NCBI GenBank assembly: GCA_946800325.1
Contig: OX326960.1
Location: 22,187,150 to 22,251,149 of the forward strand
Direction of reading: 5' to 3'
Length of the DNA: 64,000 nt
Source: Luzula sylvatica
Lineage: Eukaryota; Streptophyta; Magnoliopsida; Poales; Juncaceae
In this document: positions 1 through 13,795 of the stretch, in pieces
Layout: each line of letters opens with the position of its first letter
Position numbering within the stretch: position 1 is the stretch's first letter
The notes under the pieces: generated by a model
The model's database searches: none
What the model was told of the DNA's origin: nothing
What the model saw: the letters and a program-made list of their open reading frames with translations, nothing else
Translations under genes and position numbers: made by a program

Positions 1-2050
1 TATCAATATTTTCAGTGATTGATGAAGTATATTACTTATTATAAATCAAACATATTAGTATAATGAGGTATATTTGATATCAAAAAACAATAATTGTAAA
101 GGCTAAAAAAAGTACCCCCTAAAAAAATATTATAATTATCAAACTAATTTTTCATGTGCTGGTATCTAATTTTTACATGGTAAAATTTAGCATGTAGAAA
201 ATCAAAATAATGAGAGTTTATCATAGTAGTATATTTTGAAACTTTGAATTGAGAATGAGACGAGGAATATTTAAAGCAAAAACAAAAAAAAATACTCAAA
301 AGTGATTTGCCTCCCCAAGAAACTTATTGTTTTTTGCAATTTTAACTGAAAAATATATAAAGATATTGTATTTACGAAACACATTTTACTTGTGTATGTG
401 AGTGTGTATATGATTGTCAACGCTACGTGTAATATCCGAATTCGATGAGCATCCACCCGAATGGAGCGAGTAAAAATATGAAAAATATACTCACGGGACA
501 TCGAAGAAGAAAAAATCCGCAAAAGGGTTCAATAAGGGTACGAGAGCAATGATATTCGTCTTGCGAGTAACCCCAACCCGTATCCTACACAAAACTATAG
601 TTGCATATTTTTTTCGTAATCTAAACCACTGAATTTTTTGTGTGTTCACCCTTAATCAAAACTTTTATTTTATTTTATGTGTCATTCTAATATTTGTGAT
701 ATTTGAATTATTTGTATGTTTATGTTAATTTGAACGTTTTGAAATTTTAATGTTTATTGATTTTGTAATTTAAATAAATGTATTTTGCAAACTCTGGTTT
801 TGTAAATAAAATATTGCGAATCACGGAGGATCAATAAGTTCTTAATGATATGTGATGTCATGTTAATAATATATAGGATGTTTATAAATTTTGGGATAAT
901 TTGAATGTTTTGAATATTTCATGGTTTAAATTAATATTTACGATATTTTAGTCAATTGAATGTTTTACGAGTTAATTGTCATATTTGAATTAGCTAAAAT
1001 TTATGAACCAAGTCATATCATATCCGTAGCCAAACCCATCTCATGGACAAAAGTAACTCAATTTAAATCTCTATGACATTTGATTTTATTTTTCATAATT
1101 TTTTTATATATAATTTTTCGTACTACATATTTTTTTATATAAAAAAAAACCATTATAATCTCAACCTGTTCTGTTTTTCTTCTTATTTTCACTGATTATT
1201 TTTAATGATTGAACTATATAATTTCTTCCTCAATATACGAAACACCACGTTTCTTCGTGAAACAGAATATCTATATCGAATTTGTCCAAAACAGAATATT
1301 TCCTCAAGCCAAATTTGTCCCTGTCGATTCAACCTCTAAAAACGAGTCATCATCGGCAGGAAGGCAATTCTATTCAGACGCACCTCTAAATGCGAGATAA
1401 ACTTACGGTTAGGACTAAATATTATTATCGTGAATACAACTCTTAACATGAATACGATTCTAAGAATATATGGGTTGTCAGGGTTATTAAACTAAATATT
1501 ATTATCGTGATAAACTTATGGTTAGAACTTTTGAGATTATCTTATTTGTAGTCTTTCACTGTAATTTTTTGAATTTTTTGTTACCGATAGTATTGACTGG
1601 CTAATATGATTATGATAATTAGTATTTGTAATTTTGATTCCTTTATTACTTTGGGGCATTCAAAACTTTAGGCTGAGGGGCAAAATTTTGAACAATGTTT
1701 CGAAAATGAGTAGAAACACGAATTAGAACAACCAAATTGACAAATGATCGAGTCTGTATCGAAGGCCTGTATATTTTTCAGTCACTCTCGAAAATGTTTG
1801 GGCTAATATTTTGTCCCTTGTCAAATTCAATTTATTCATCATCATCCTTGTATTGTTATTAGATATCAAGATTTAAGATAGTAGAAAATAACAACAAATT
1901 TGTGATACATTAATTGAATGAACTAGACATGTACGTTTCACTGTCCCGAAAATCCTTCATGAAAATCTAAATGTTCACCCAACTACGTACACCATTTAGC
2001 CCCACTAAAATCATATCACATGCCTTTGTCTTCTCAAATTATTTATTTCT
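1..2050. other. AT-rich intergenic DNA, no gene recognised
   Basis: I see no coding exon, RNA gene or clear repeat here. Short open frames on both strands have no recognisable protein pattern. The last 100 bases lead into the promoter of the SAUR gene. Confidence 0.5.
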
Positions 2051-2055
2051 TTGGC

Positions 2056-2063
2056 TATATAAG
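2056..2063 (+). promoter_or_regulatory. TATA box of the SAUR gene
   Basis: TATATAAG lies 43 bases upstream of the ATG at 2099. With the usual 25-35 base distance from TATA to transcription start, the 5' leader would be only about 5-15 bases. This is inferred from spacing alone. Confidence 0.55.
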
Positions 2064-2098
2064 TAGATAATATTTTGTGGATACCAAGAAAAGACACG

Positions 2099-2470
2099 AT
2101 GATCCATCCAAAGAAATTCATGGAAATGGCGAAGAAATTCGAGAGAAAATCTTCTTTTCAGAGAAGGAAATTGGCGGAGAAAGGCCATTTCGTGGTGTAT
2201 ACTATCGATGGAGAAAGATTCACAATTCCATTAGAGTATTTGAATAGCAAAATATTTGAAGAGCTATTTAGATTATCAGAAGAACATTTCGGTTTATCGA
2301 ATGATGGGCCCATTGTATTGCCTTGTGATTCTTCTGTCATGAATTGCGTAATGCATTTGATCAGACGAAAGGTTTCAGAAGATTTGGAGAAAGAATTATT
2401 CGATTGTTTAATGAGCCAATGTATAATAAGTTTAATTTCATTTGTAGAGCATTTTAATTTTAGAAATTAG
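2099..2470 (+). CDS. SAUR-like auxin-responsive protein
   Basis: Intronless gene for a 123-residue protein of the SAUR (small auxin-up RNA) family. Many members promote acid growth by inhibiting PP2C.D phosphatases at the plasma membrane. The start MIHPKKFMEMAKK is typical of the SAUR62-68-like branch. The SAUR core follows at about residues 34-90: EKGHFVVYTIDGERFTIPLEYLN, then an EELFRLSEEHFGL stretch, then GPIVLPCDS. The ATG at 2099 was chosen because family members begin with MI(S/H)PKK; the upstream in-frame codons lack an ATG. The gene has its own TATA box and no operon-like neighbour. The nearest gene, the PAT10-like gene, is convergent and 1.5 kb away. The exact SAUR number cannot be assigned by eye. 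The family call is secure. Confidence 0.9.
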   Translation: MIHPKKFMEMAKKFERKSSFQRRKLAEKGHFVVYTIDGERFTIPLEYLNSKIFEELFRLSEEHFGLSNDGPIVLPCDSSVMNCVMHLIRRKVSEDLEKELFDCLMSQCIISLISFVEHFNFRN

Positions 2471-3984
2471 GATTTTTTTTTGGGGATTTCTTTACTATTT
2501 CTCAATTTCATCAATACAGAAAACTGAAATATACACAAATTTAGTGAATAAATTACATTGATAAAGGAAGGAGGGTATTTCTCTTATTCTTCTTGTTTAT
2601 TCGAGTTTTCTTTGTTATGCGCATCCAAGTTAATATAAGAATTGTTATTATGATTGAATATAAAGCAAATCGTATGTACCGAAAATACAATGCGAATCCT
2701 GAGAAGGCGATGCAACTGATAACCAATCGCTGTAATACCACAGCGATTTTGTCCACCCTGCAACAAAAGATCGGTGATTGTTCCAATTATCAATTAGCAT
2801 ACCGAATTGAGAGTTCATTGTGATAAAATTGCATTTTAATGCGACTTAATTGCAGAATTAAGGATAAATTGAGGCTTAATTAGCCTCAACTATCGCTAAT
2901 TAACAGCTTAGGAAGAATCAATACAGAATTGGCAGAGAAAGAACTCACTTGGAAGGGAAAGGGGAAGAGGAGGTGGCGGAGAGGAAGGAGAGAGTAGACC
3001 ATTGGTTCTTCGATCGGATCTGATACTCCTTAAACTGCTCCACCAGATCGGATCGTGGAATCATCGTCTCTGACTCTCTTCCAGCTTCTCTCCCCTAAAC
3101 TGCTCCCTAATGGCGATCGTCGAAAAATAGCATACGACCTTTCTCAATTGGATAATATACAATCAAATCCTGGATTATGTATGGGATAATCTAATTTAAG
3201 ACAATCAAATCCTGGATTATGTATGGGATAATATAATTCAAGAACAATCAAATCCTGGATTGCAAGATTTAAAATTTTCGGAGTTACATATATTCCCACT
3301 TTGCAATATGTAGATTTAGGGGAGTTCTATCATATATCATTTTTGCTTATGATACAATTTTTTTTCAAGTGTAATTTGAGTAATTATCAATCAATTACTA
3401 GTTAAGGTAATCTTTGAAATGCATTTATCAATAAATGATAGACTAAATAAGAAATTTTAATTGTTCACGAAAGAACAAATATTCATAAAAAGTAATGTTT
3501 ATGATATATCCTTTTAAGTACCCAAAATACTCTTTTAAAAAGGTGTATGATAGAACTCTCTTAAAATTTAATATTTAAATCATGTAATCGTGTAAAATGG
3601 AGTAACGATATCATCACATAAATTAATCACAAATGCAGCACATATTAAATTTCAAATCTCGGGTTATATAAAATCAAATATTCAAAATTTGTGAGTCATA
3701 TAATTTCTTAAATATCGAGTTGGTCATAAATCTTAATCGATGATTTCAAATCTAAGAATATATATAGATTCATTTTTGCATTTAGGCACAACAAAATATA
3801 GATTTAAATTTTGGGTTATCTATGATCCACAATTTTAAATCTCTGATTATAAACCATTCAAATGGAACAAAAATGAAAAATGTTACATTACAAAATACAA
3901 TCTTAAATGAATAAATACCTTCTGCAAATTTTATCAAAATTACAAAAATAATCAACACAAATTAATCAACACAAATTAAACTAA
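2471..3984. other. Intergenic DNA between convergent SAUR and PAT10-like genes
   Basis: It holds the 3' ends of both convergent genes, a relatively GC-rich, purine-rich patch at 2930-3120 of unknown meaning, and a short tandem repeat at 3151-3263. No coding exon is recognisable; the open frame at 2593-2823 resembles no protein I know. Confidence 0.5.
3151..3263. repeat. Three-copy tandem repeat, about 45-bp unit
   Basis: The block AATCAAATCCTGGATTATGT followed by ATGGGATAATNTAATT occurs twice and then a third, partial time. The first two copies are nearly identical, which suggests recent local duplication. Confidence 0.75.
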
Positions 3985-5775
3985 TTAACAACATCTACAC
4001 GATACAACATCACTACACGTATAAGGCCTACCCTTCCTCTCCAGTTCCTCAATCGTCGGTATCCTCTCCAGTTGATACACACTCTCCATCGAACAACAAA
4101 CCGAAAACAAGTTCTTGCACAATCCTCTACTAAACGGGTGCACTTTCTCAGGAACCCCCCTGAAAAATAACAAAATTTTCAATACAACCCTCAAATTTTC
4201 TAAAATATATTTTATTTTACCTGAAATAAAATATTCGACGCCTTCTTATAAACTCGTACGTAGTTTGGTTCGTCAATATTAAATAACTGTATAAAATAAT
4301 TTCAAATAAATTATTAGAATAAAATTTCAAATAATTGTACGAAACAAATTGCAGAGAAACGTACGTGTGGAAAATTAATAATGCCACGAAAAAGATTAAG
4401 CTTATGCTTAGTATTACAAGCATGAATACGGTTATTAAATACTTCCACCTGAATAACCATAAATTAAACTCAATTATTAAAAAAAAATCATTTTTTAAAT
4501 AAGAAAATTATTATTATAATTAAATTTACCATTCTTTTGGAGTTTTTGATCGTGCATAAGTTAAATACCAAAAACACGTACATACACCAAGAATAGTCTC
4601 GGACAGAATATACCACCTTCAAAAGAATAATAATAACAATTATCAAAGGATTTTTTTACAAAATATAAAAAAGGAGGGGCTTTTTTGAAAAAGTACCAAA
4701 ATTGGCGATGATTTCCTTTGCCAATGCAGGTTCCTAACCAAGGACAATGATGATCGAATTGAAGAACGCATTTATCACAATCTTGACAATGCTTCGCTCT
4801 TGGTGGCTATAAATTAAAATAATAATTATTATAATAATAACAATGTAATTTAATTAAACATAATTATAAAAGAGAAAATTTCAAAAAAGCCCCTGGATTA
4901 CCTGGTATATTTTACAGCTGTTGCACATCCAGTTTCTATAACACAAAAAATAAAGAAATTATTATTTATTGAAAATATTGTTTTTTTTTTATGATTTGGA
5001 CCTGTTGGAAGAGCCGAGAGGGAACAAATCTGCGACTAAACTTTGCCACGGAGAAATAATTTGAGGGGATGAATTTGAATTTGATTCTTCCTTCGCTTGA
5101 CCATTAAACAATGTTAGTTTTACGAGAAATTCAATTTATGAATTTAATTAAGGATTTCAATCAGAAGTTAAAAAACTAAAATGGGCTCACATCGAGATCT
5201 AAAATTTTGATTGAGATGCTACTATTTTGGGTTTGATTTGCGGCCCTCATTGCATCGATTACATACCTAAAAGAGAGAAATTAAAAATTGGGGGTAAATT
5301 GAGGCAAAATTGGCAAACAAAAAAATCAAAATTGAGTATTGATTGATTATCAATTACCCCGGTGAAGAAAAACAAATGAAGAAATATTGGATTACTGCGG
5401 CCATAAAAATCACTAGATAAATCACGGTATACCTGCAAAAACAAAATTCGACGATTTCAGAAAGTAAAGAGAACGAAAATAGAAAGGAATGTGATTTTGT
5501 GTACCAGTAATGGTCTCGAGTCTTTCGTACCAAATCGGTATCGAACAGAAACAAAACTCCGACCACCGAAACGTGCAGAATAACCACCACCAGTTTCAGA
5601 TACACTGAGAATCTCGTGTCTGGTAAGTAACAAAGTAGATATCAAAAACCAAAAGCTAATCATCTTGTAAATAGTAAATAAGATGATGAGAGAAGTAGAT
5701 ACCGCGATTTTCAAGGCAAGGAAGACGGCTAAAGCAAGCCTCTCGGACAGGCACGCAACAACCAGTAATCGCCAT
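3985..5775 (-). CDS. PAT10: DHHC-type protein S-acyltransferase, PAT10-like, 11 exons
   Basis: Exons on the minus strand: 5703-5775, 5505-5604, 5358-5432, 5191-5266, 5002-5090, 4902-4935, 4697-4806, 4530-4616, 4365-4448, 4221-4286, 3985-4159. All junctions are GT-AG, phases agree throughout, and the spliced product is 322 residues, close to Arabidopsis PAT10 (about 340). The enzyme transfers palmitate to cysteines of membrane proteins; PAT10 acts at Golgi and vacuolar membranes. Visible features are two N-terminal membrane segments (about 26-45 and 60-80), the cysteine-rich domain with [13 protein letters not shown] and the catalytic DHHC at 167-170, two further membrane segments (about 187-206 and 219-241), a TTYE (TTxE) motif at 251-254 and a CRCC tail. 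The base after DHHC encodes Pro (DHHCPW), where I recall Val in PAT10. Start: MAITGCC matches the short Cys-rich start of the family. The intron 4 acceptor could be CAAG or CGAAG; only the latter keeps frame. Confidence 0.92.
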
Positions 5776-5874
5776 TAATGTCTAGAATGAAAGAAGCATA
5801 CGGAAGAAATGGGTAGTGAAAAGACCTTGTAAATCTTCCGAAAGTCGCAGTCTTTGAGCCTTGGATCTAGAAAA
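5776..5874 (-). promoter_or_regulatory. Short upstream region of the PAT10-like gene
   Basis: About 100 bases separate the start codon from a repetitive element beginning near 5875. They probably contain the 5' UTR. If so, the promoter lies within or beyond the element, which is an inference. No TATA box was confirmed. Confidence 0.3.
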
Positions 5875-6395
5875 ATATTCCAACCGACCCAACCGGATCC
5901 GGAACCGGATCCCGAACCGTATCCGTTTTTACGGGTATGGATCCGGATTTAGGAGCTAAAATTTTGATGTCCGGATATGGATCCGGATACTATCCGGATC
6001 CGAATAAAATTTGTAAACGGATATTCGTTTTGTGATAATCATGATCAAAATTATAATAATACATAATAGATAATAATTATATTTTAATTCACAATAATAC
6101 ATAATAATCAATAATCACTTATATATGTGTATATATATAATTTGTTTTAAAATTATAAAATAATCAAGATTCAAATTCTAAAAATATTATTATATTATTA
6201 TATCATAGTGTCGGTTTTAATATCCGAATATGATACGTATTCGTATTCGTATCCGACAATATCCGAACCGTATCCGTATCCGTTTAATATCCGAATCGTA
6301 TCCGGATCCATATCCGAAAAAAAAATATGGATATGAATCTGGTACGACCACTATCCGAAACGAACGTATCCGAACCGTTGACCCCCCTACTTGAA
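5875..6395. mobile_element. Short element made of reiterated CGGATCC/CGTATCC words
   Basis: Both ends are packed with variants of ATCCGGATCC, ATCCGAACCGTATCCG and related words (5885-6030 and 6210-6385), flanking an AT-rich core. The two ends are largely inverted relative to each other, so the whole can fold back. It sits immediately upstream of the PAT10-like gene. Related elements with 8-bp target duplications occur at 27.3-28.3 and 52.8 kb. No clean duplication was found here, so the borders are approximate. Confidence 0.55.
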
Positions 6396-7545
6396 TCTCG
6401 AATTGATTGGTTTGACCCGTTAGTATTTGGGAAGAAGACGGAGAGCGACTACACTTCCCCCTCTCAACTACAAACATAGGATTATATCATCTCCAGTTTT
6501 TACCAAACTCAGATATTTCCGTATTGGATTATTTTTCTTTAATATATACTAGCATTACCCCCGCGCAATTGCGCGGGGCTGTTCGGGTTTATAAGTAATG
6601 TAGTTGAAAAAAATTGTTGTTCGTTTTGTGTATGTGACTTTCTTTTTGTAATCATTATTATATGTGTAATTTAGTGTGTTGTGTGCGAGTGAAATTTTGT
6701 AGCAAAAATCGTTTGAAAATTTTAAGAGCCGGATTTCTTGAATAATTCAAACGGTTATTGCTAAAAAAATTATCTATATTTTATACTTCATAAGTAAAAT
6801 AAGGAAAAAGAACGAATGAGTCGTCATGAAATTTATTAAGAACATAATAGTTCAGAAAACATTGCTGAAAAAAAGAGTGTTTTTAATTTCACAAATCTTT
6901 AATTTCGCTACATATTTAGTACAAATATTTTTCGTCCTTTGTGTGGTCAGCCAACAACAAAGTTTGACGATGTCATCGCTAACCGTTTCGTTCGAATCTT
7001 TAATTTAAATTATGTCATGATTATTCGCACATCAATGATTTGGTATATTTTTAACCCCCTAATTTTTTTTGGATATTATAAAAAATTCTCTATCTTTTCG
7101 TAAACTCCCAAAAAAAAAAACTCTTTACCAAACTTTTATTTTAAAATACTCCTTATGGATGATATTAATTTTTTTTTTCCAAAATACCCTCCAAATCTCA
7201 TATGTAATAATTAAAACTTATTTTTGTTATTTTTTATTAATTTTAAGAAAATTCATAAACACTTCTTAACACGTAGTGATTTAAAAAAATTTAAATTATT
7301 ACATATTTTGTTTATATAATTTTAATATTACATTCTTTATTCATAAAAAAACTAACATTAAATAATAATAAATAAACACCTTGCAAATATATTCATAGAA
7401 AATATCTATTTAAACATCTATTTTTTATTTTAGTTTTCTTTTTATGTATTTTTTAATAGTTTTGTGATATTTTATTTTTAAATATTTGCAAGATGTTCTT
7501 TTATTAATATTGTTCAACTTATTATAATTTTATTTTAGTTTTTCA
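6396..7545. other. AT-rich intergenic DNA with a Helitron-type terminus
   Basis: Apart from the hairpin terminus at 6549-6578, nothing recognisable is present. The short open frames at 6826-7269 are low-complexity and not credible genes. Confidence 0.45.
6549..6578 (-). mobile_element. Helitron 3' terminus (hairpin plus CTAG)
   Basis: On the minus strand a perfect 20-nt palindrome, CCCCGCGCAATTGCGCGGGG, is followed by GTAATG and CTAG, then T. This is the classic Helitron 3' end (hairpin, short spacer, CTRR, insertion between A and T). The element body would extend to the right; I could not place its 5' TC end. A similar terminus is at 46717-46747. Confidence 0.65.
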
Positions 7546-8290
7546 AGAAAAATAATAAAGGACCAAAATGTAAATTTTAAAACTTCGGAGGACAAAAATA
7601 CAAATATAAAGGACCAAAATGTGAAAAAAGGACAAAAATATAATTTTTTTTAAAAAATATGACCAATTTGAGGCCCCTGGACTAAAATGTAAATTTCAAA
7701 ACTTCGAAGGGCCAAAATGCAAATATAAAGGACCAAAATGAGAAAAAAAGGACCAAAATGTAAATTTTTTTCCAAAAAAGGACCAATTTGTAAATAAAAA
7801 AGGACCAAAATGGAAAAAAAAGGACCAAAATGTAAAAAAATTTCGAAAAAAGGACCAATTTGTAAATCAAAAAGGACCAAAATATAAAAAAAATATTTTT
7901 TTTTTACTAATAGGCCCCTGGTGACGTGGCTGCACCAGGCAAGAAAAATAATAAAGGACCAAAATGTAAATTTTAAAACTTCGAATGACCAAAATGCAAA
8001 TATAAAGGACCGAAATGTGATAAAAAAGGACCAAAATATAATTTGTTTTAAAAAACAGGACCAATTTGAGGCCCCTGGACAAAAATGTGAATATTAAAAT
8101 TTCGAAGGACCAAAATGCAAATATAAAGAACCAAAATGTAATTATTTTTTTAAAAAAAGGACCAATTTGTAAATCAAAAAGGACCAAAATGTAAAAAAAT
8201 ATTTTTTTTTTACAAATAGACCCCTGGTGAAGTGGCTGCCTGGACTAAAATGTAAATTTTAAAACTTCGAAGGGCCAAAATGCATATGAC
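7546..8290. repeat. Degenerate tandem array of GGACCAAAATG units
   Basis: The word GGACCAAAATGNAAA recurs dozens of times. It is interleaved with larger repeats (AAAACTTCGAAGGGCCAAAATG and GACCAATTTGAGGCCCCTGGAC), giving at least two levels of organisation. No coding potential. This is probably an internally repetitive non-autonomous DNA transposon, but no ends were found. Confidence 0.6.
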
Positions 8291-8385
8291 TGATTTATTT
8301 AGGGAGACTAATTATTCAAAATAATTAATTATCTAATATGCTAGTATGATTGAATTAATTGATTAGAGATAAAGATAGGCCTAAA

Positions 8386-9130
8386 TGTATGTATATCTCA
8401 TATACACCTTTTCAAACAGAAAACTGCATACACCCTTTCAGTAATCTGTCAGAACGAAAATGGTAAATTCCTCTGACAGACAATCAACTAACACGAAAAT
8501 TGTAGATAATCTTATTATCTATCCAACCCAATTTGGCCCAGCCCAATTGGAGTTCGGACCCGAATGTTACGGCCGTTTTACTGACTATATGTCGAACTGT
8601 CGCAACCTTTCGGTATTTCATTCGAACAACACTGATACTTCGCTCCAATGAAATATATTACAACATGAAAGTTTTAGATAATCTCATTATATAACTAACC
8701 CAACTTGAACCATTCAAATCTGAGTTTCCTACTGAAAGTTATACCAGTTTTGGTAAAATACGGACAAACGAAAAGGTAAGTATATCCAATAGACACCTTT
8801 TCAACCAGAAAACTACAGACACCTTTTCAGTATTTTGTTGAAACGAAAATATTAAATTGTAAATTATTCCAACCGACTTGGAACGTGAACTAAACTTCTA
8901 GATAATCTTATTATCTAACTAACCCAATTGGATTGGACTCAATTGGAGTTTCGATGCGACATCTACGGACGTTTTAGTCTCTGTATGTCAAACAGTCGCA
9001 CCCTTTCAGTATTTCATAAAAACGACATTGATAATTCGCTCAAATGAAAAAACTTACTGTATCAAAGTCATCGATAATCCCATCATCTAACTACGCCAAT
9101 TTGATCCAATCAATTTGGAGTTTCCCACTG
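8386..9130. repeat. Two direct copies of a ~370-bp repeat
   Basis: Copies at about 8386-8760 and 8776-9130 share landmarks such as TATACACCTTTTCAA(A/C)CAGAAAA, GATAATCTTATTATCTA and CCCAATTGGAGTT. A third copy in the same orientation lies at about 10058-10440, on the far side of the LTR-like sequence. The copies are strongly diverged. Confidence 0.6.
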
Positions 9131-9189
9131 AACATTATCTTAGTTTTACTCAGTGTTTCGTATTCTAATTTTCTGCAGATTTTGCCGTT

Positions 9190-10057
9190 TCTTCCGTTTT
9201 CGCTCGTTTCTGAAACGATAAATCATGAAACCTTTTCACGATAATTCCTAGATACTCTCAATCAACTTTTGATTGATCTCTAGTGAATTCTACTTGTGAT
9301 TTTAAACGAAATTGGAATCTCTATATCTATCATCATGCAAACGGGTACGAACTTTGATAACCCGTGCGTATATCGAATATACGACTATGATTCGACCCTC
9401 GAATCGATGGCGATCGCTCTGATACCACTGTTGGGAATTCACCCATCCCCGGGCCCGCGCAGCGGATATGAAGGCCCGGTCCGGTTCCCTAAATCCAAGA
9501 TCACGCCACGACTTCGAGGGTACGATGCAAAGTAGGATAGACGATTACCAGCGTGAAATTGATCACGCACGACGGGTTGATCGCTCGCATCCTTCTTTTC
9601 CTTCGGTGTCACGTTGGTGACTAGCCCGTACGTCCCATACCGCACGTCTCCCACCGTCTTGACACGCCTCGGGTTGTCTTCGTGCGTTCCATGCCCGCAT
9701 GCTTCCACAGCCCGTTACTCGATTCGCTCGTTTCCGTCTCCGGCAGATTTCGTTCCTCCGAATCGATCACAACCGAAAGAGCCCCAGATGTTGCTCCTCT
9801 ACTTGTATCCACCTTGACTCGTAAGACGTCGGTCGCGGATGCAACTGCCTAGACGATGCACCGGCGAACTTGCTCGATTGATTGATTCTCTATACCGGAA
9901 AACACCTTTTCACGGTTTCTCTCTCTTTACACCATTTCTCTCTCTAGAAAGTTGTCTCACAATTCTCTGGAATATTCTGAATTAATTAACTAAATGAACC
10001 ACCCCAGATGAGAGAGAAAAATCCTATTTATATCATATAGGATTATGATTGGCCAAA
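9190..10057 (-). mobile_element. Truncated LTR retrotransposon: LTR, primer-binding site, leader
   Basis: On the minus strand an LTR end ...TCCCAACA (plus-strand TGTTGGGA from 9429) is followed after one base by TGGTATCAGAGC (9427 down to 9416). That is the standard initiator-Met tRNA primer-binding site of plant Copia and many other elements. About 230 bases of leader follow, to about 9190. The LTR runs right from 9429; its far end is not defined. A TATA-like stretch in element orientation lies near 10025. No gag or pol is present, so this is a remnant. The GC-rich 9430-9830 segment is LTR, not a gene. Confidence 0.7.
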
Positions 10058-10440
10058 AGACATGTATATCCAATATACACTCTTTCACACAGAAAGTTGC
10101 ATGTATCTGTCCAGTATTCTGTCCATACGAAATTGGTAAATTCCTCTGACAGACAATCACCCAACACGCAAGTTGTAGATAATCTTATTATCTACTCGAC
10201 CCAATTTGGCCTGGCCCAATTGGAGTTCGTATACAAAAGTTATGACTGTTTTACTAACTGTATGTCATACTGTTGCAGCCTTTCGGTATTTCATAGAAAC
10301 AACACTGATACTTCGTTCATATGAAATATATTTCTATATGAAGGTTGTAGATAATCTTATTATCTATATAACCCAATTTGAACCATTCAAATTGGATTTT
10401 CCTACTGAAAGATATGACCACGAATGTACGCTTACATTCG
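10058..10440. repeat. Third copy of the ~370-bp repeat
   Basis: Same orientation and landmarks as the copies at 8386-9130 (CAATATACAC, CTCTGACAGACAATCA, GATAATCTTATTATCTA, CATTCAAATTGGA). It may belong to the LTR of the neighbouring remnant or be an older tandem family that the LTR element interrupted. Confidence 0.55.
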
Positions 10441-10525
10441 TTTATCCTTGTGTACATTTTTACGGTTGATCCTGAAACTGTATTTCCTTCAGCTGCACCA
10501 GGAGGCAGCAAATCCCCTTGCATTA

Positions 10526-11946
<1,421 letters not shown>

Positions 11947-12700
11947 TATATATATATAGAGAAATGCTAAATAGAATCCACAAAAAGAATCCACAAAAAG
12001 AATCCGGAGGATCAAAAATAAAGGAATGTAAAGGCGGAGGGGTGTTTTTGTAAATAGTGTATTTATAAATAGTGCAGGCACTCACGGAGGGACCAAATTA
12101 AATAACAAGAACCACTCTCTCTTCTCTCCTGATGTCCCTCTCTCGCGCTGACTCTCTTCTCTCCTGACGGAGATTATAGTCTTATTTGTTGTCACCGATC
12201 GAGCGAGCAAGAGCGACTTTCTCCGGCGACGGTGTTCTTTCTTTCCAAGGGTCTGGCGAGAACTGTGGCGAGAACTCCGACGACGGCAAATAGTCGTTGA
12301 GACCTCTCTCCCTTTGGTAAATTGTGACTAGAACTCCGGCGTTGAATATATGATTGATTTTTGGATCTTTTTTGATAGATCGATAAGGTTATTGCAAGAT
12401 TTGAGAAGAAAAGCTCCGATCTAGGGTTTTATTTCACAAAGCCAAGATTCATTCAAGCTGGTCAAGAACTGTGACACGATTGACAATATCAAAGCCAAGA
12501 TTCATTCAAGCTAGTTTTGCATCATTATAATGGGCCTAAGTTTGGACTGGAGCTCTCCATTGCTGAGGGATTTTTTTTTGTTTCTAATTTTTTTTTTGGG
12601 TTGGTTTCATGAAAGTATTAATTAATTAATGACAGTTTTTTTCAACTTTTTGTAATGAATGAAGGTAACAGTCAAATCAATTTTAGAATGAATGGCATAA
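11947..12700. other. Unassigned region, possibly 5' part of a non-autonomous element
   Basis: It starts with a duplicated AGAATCCACAAAA motif, has a pyrimidine-rich and moderately GC-rich stretch (12110-12330), and becomes AT-rich toward the tandem array. No reading frame resembles a known protein. Confidence 0.3.
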
Positions 12701-12715
12701 TTTGTATTGTAATGA

Positions 12716-13795
12716 ATGACCCGAACAAAATATATTATTTAATTTAGCAAAATATACGATTGAATTTAACATAATATACGATTGAATTTGCTAAAATATA
12801 GTTAATTATCCGATGAACAAGATCATTAATTTCAAATAATTCAGCAAAATATATTATTGAATTTACTATTTAGCAAAATATATGATTAAGTTTAACAGAA
12901 TATATGATTGAATTTACTAAAATATAGTTAATTATCCGATGAACATGATAATTAATTGCATATAATTCAGCAAAATACAATATTGAATTTAGCAAAATAT
13001 ACGATTAAATTTAACATAATATATGATTAAATTTAACATAATATATGATTAAATTTAACAGAATATACAATAAAATATATTATTTAATTTAGCAAAATAT
13101 ACGATTAAATTTAACAGAATATATGATTAAATTAACATAATATATGATTAAATTTAACAGAATATATGATTAAATTTATCAGAATATATGATTAAATTTA
13201 ACAGAAGATATGATTAAATTTAGCAAAATATACGATTGAATTTGGCAAAATATAGTCAATTATCCGATGAATACGATTATTAATTTCATATAATTCACCA
13301 AAATATATGATTGAATTTAGCAAAATATACGATTAAATATCACAGAATATACGATTGAATTTACTAAAATATAGTTAATTATCCGATGAATACGATCATT
13401 AATTTCATATAATTCAGCAAAATATACGATTAAATTTAACATAATATATGATTAAATATAACAGAATATATGATTAAATTTATCAGAATATATGATTAAA
13501 TTTAACATAATATATGATTAAGTTTAACAGAATATATGATTAAATTTAGCAAAAATATAAGATTGAATTTAGCAGAATATAGTAAATTATCTGATGAACA
13601 TGATCATTAATTTAATATAATTCAGCAAAATATATTATGGAATTTAGCAAAATATACGATTAAATTTAACAGAATATATGATTAAATTTAACATAATATA
13701 TGATTAAATTTATCAGAATATATGATTAAATTTAACAGAATATATGATTAAATTTAGTAAAAATATACGATTGAATTTAGCAAAATATACATGTT
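12716..13795. repeat. ~1-kb tandem array, ~22-bp unit with higher-order structure
   Basis: The basic unit is near ATATATGATTAAATTTAACAGA, with variants ACGATTGAATTTAGCAAAAT and others. A longer block containing TAATTATCCGATGAACA followed by ATAATTCAGCAAAATAT recurs near 12805, 12925, 13256, 13373 and 13582, so 22-mers are grouped into larger repeats of variable length. No protein is encoded. Confidence 0.85.

Noticed and set aside
2593..2823. 76-codon plus-strand frame near the SAUR gene
   Set aside because: No recognisable motif, AT-driven composition and overlapping frames on the other strand.
7546..8290. Possible CRISPR-like array (repeated GGACCAAAATG with spacers)
   Set aside because: Units and spacings are irregular and AT-rich, in a plant nuclear context; this is a degenerate tandem repeat.
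9439..9817. GC-rich frames resembling a coding block on both strands
   Set aside because: The segment lies within an LTR next to a clear tRNA-Met primer-binding site; no conserved protein motif.
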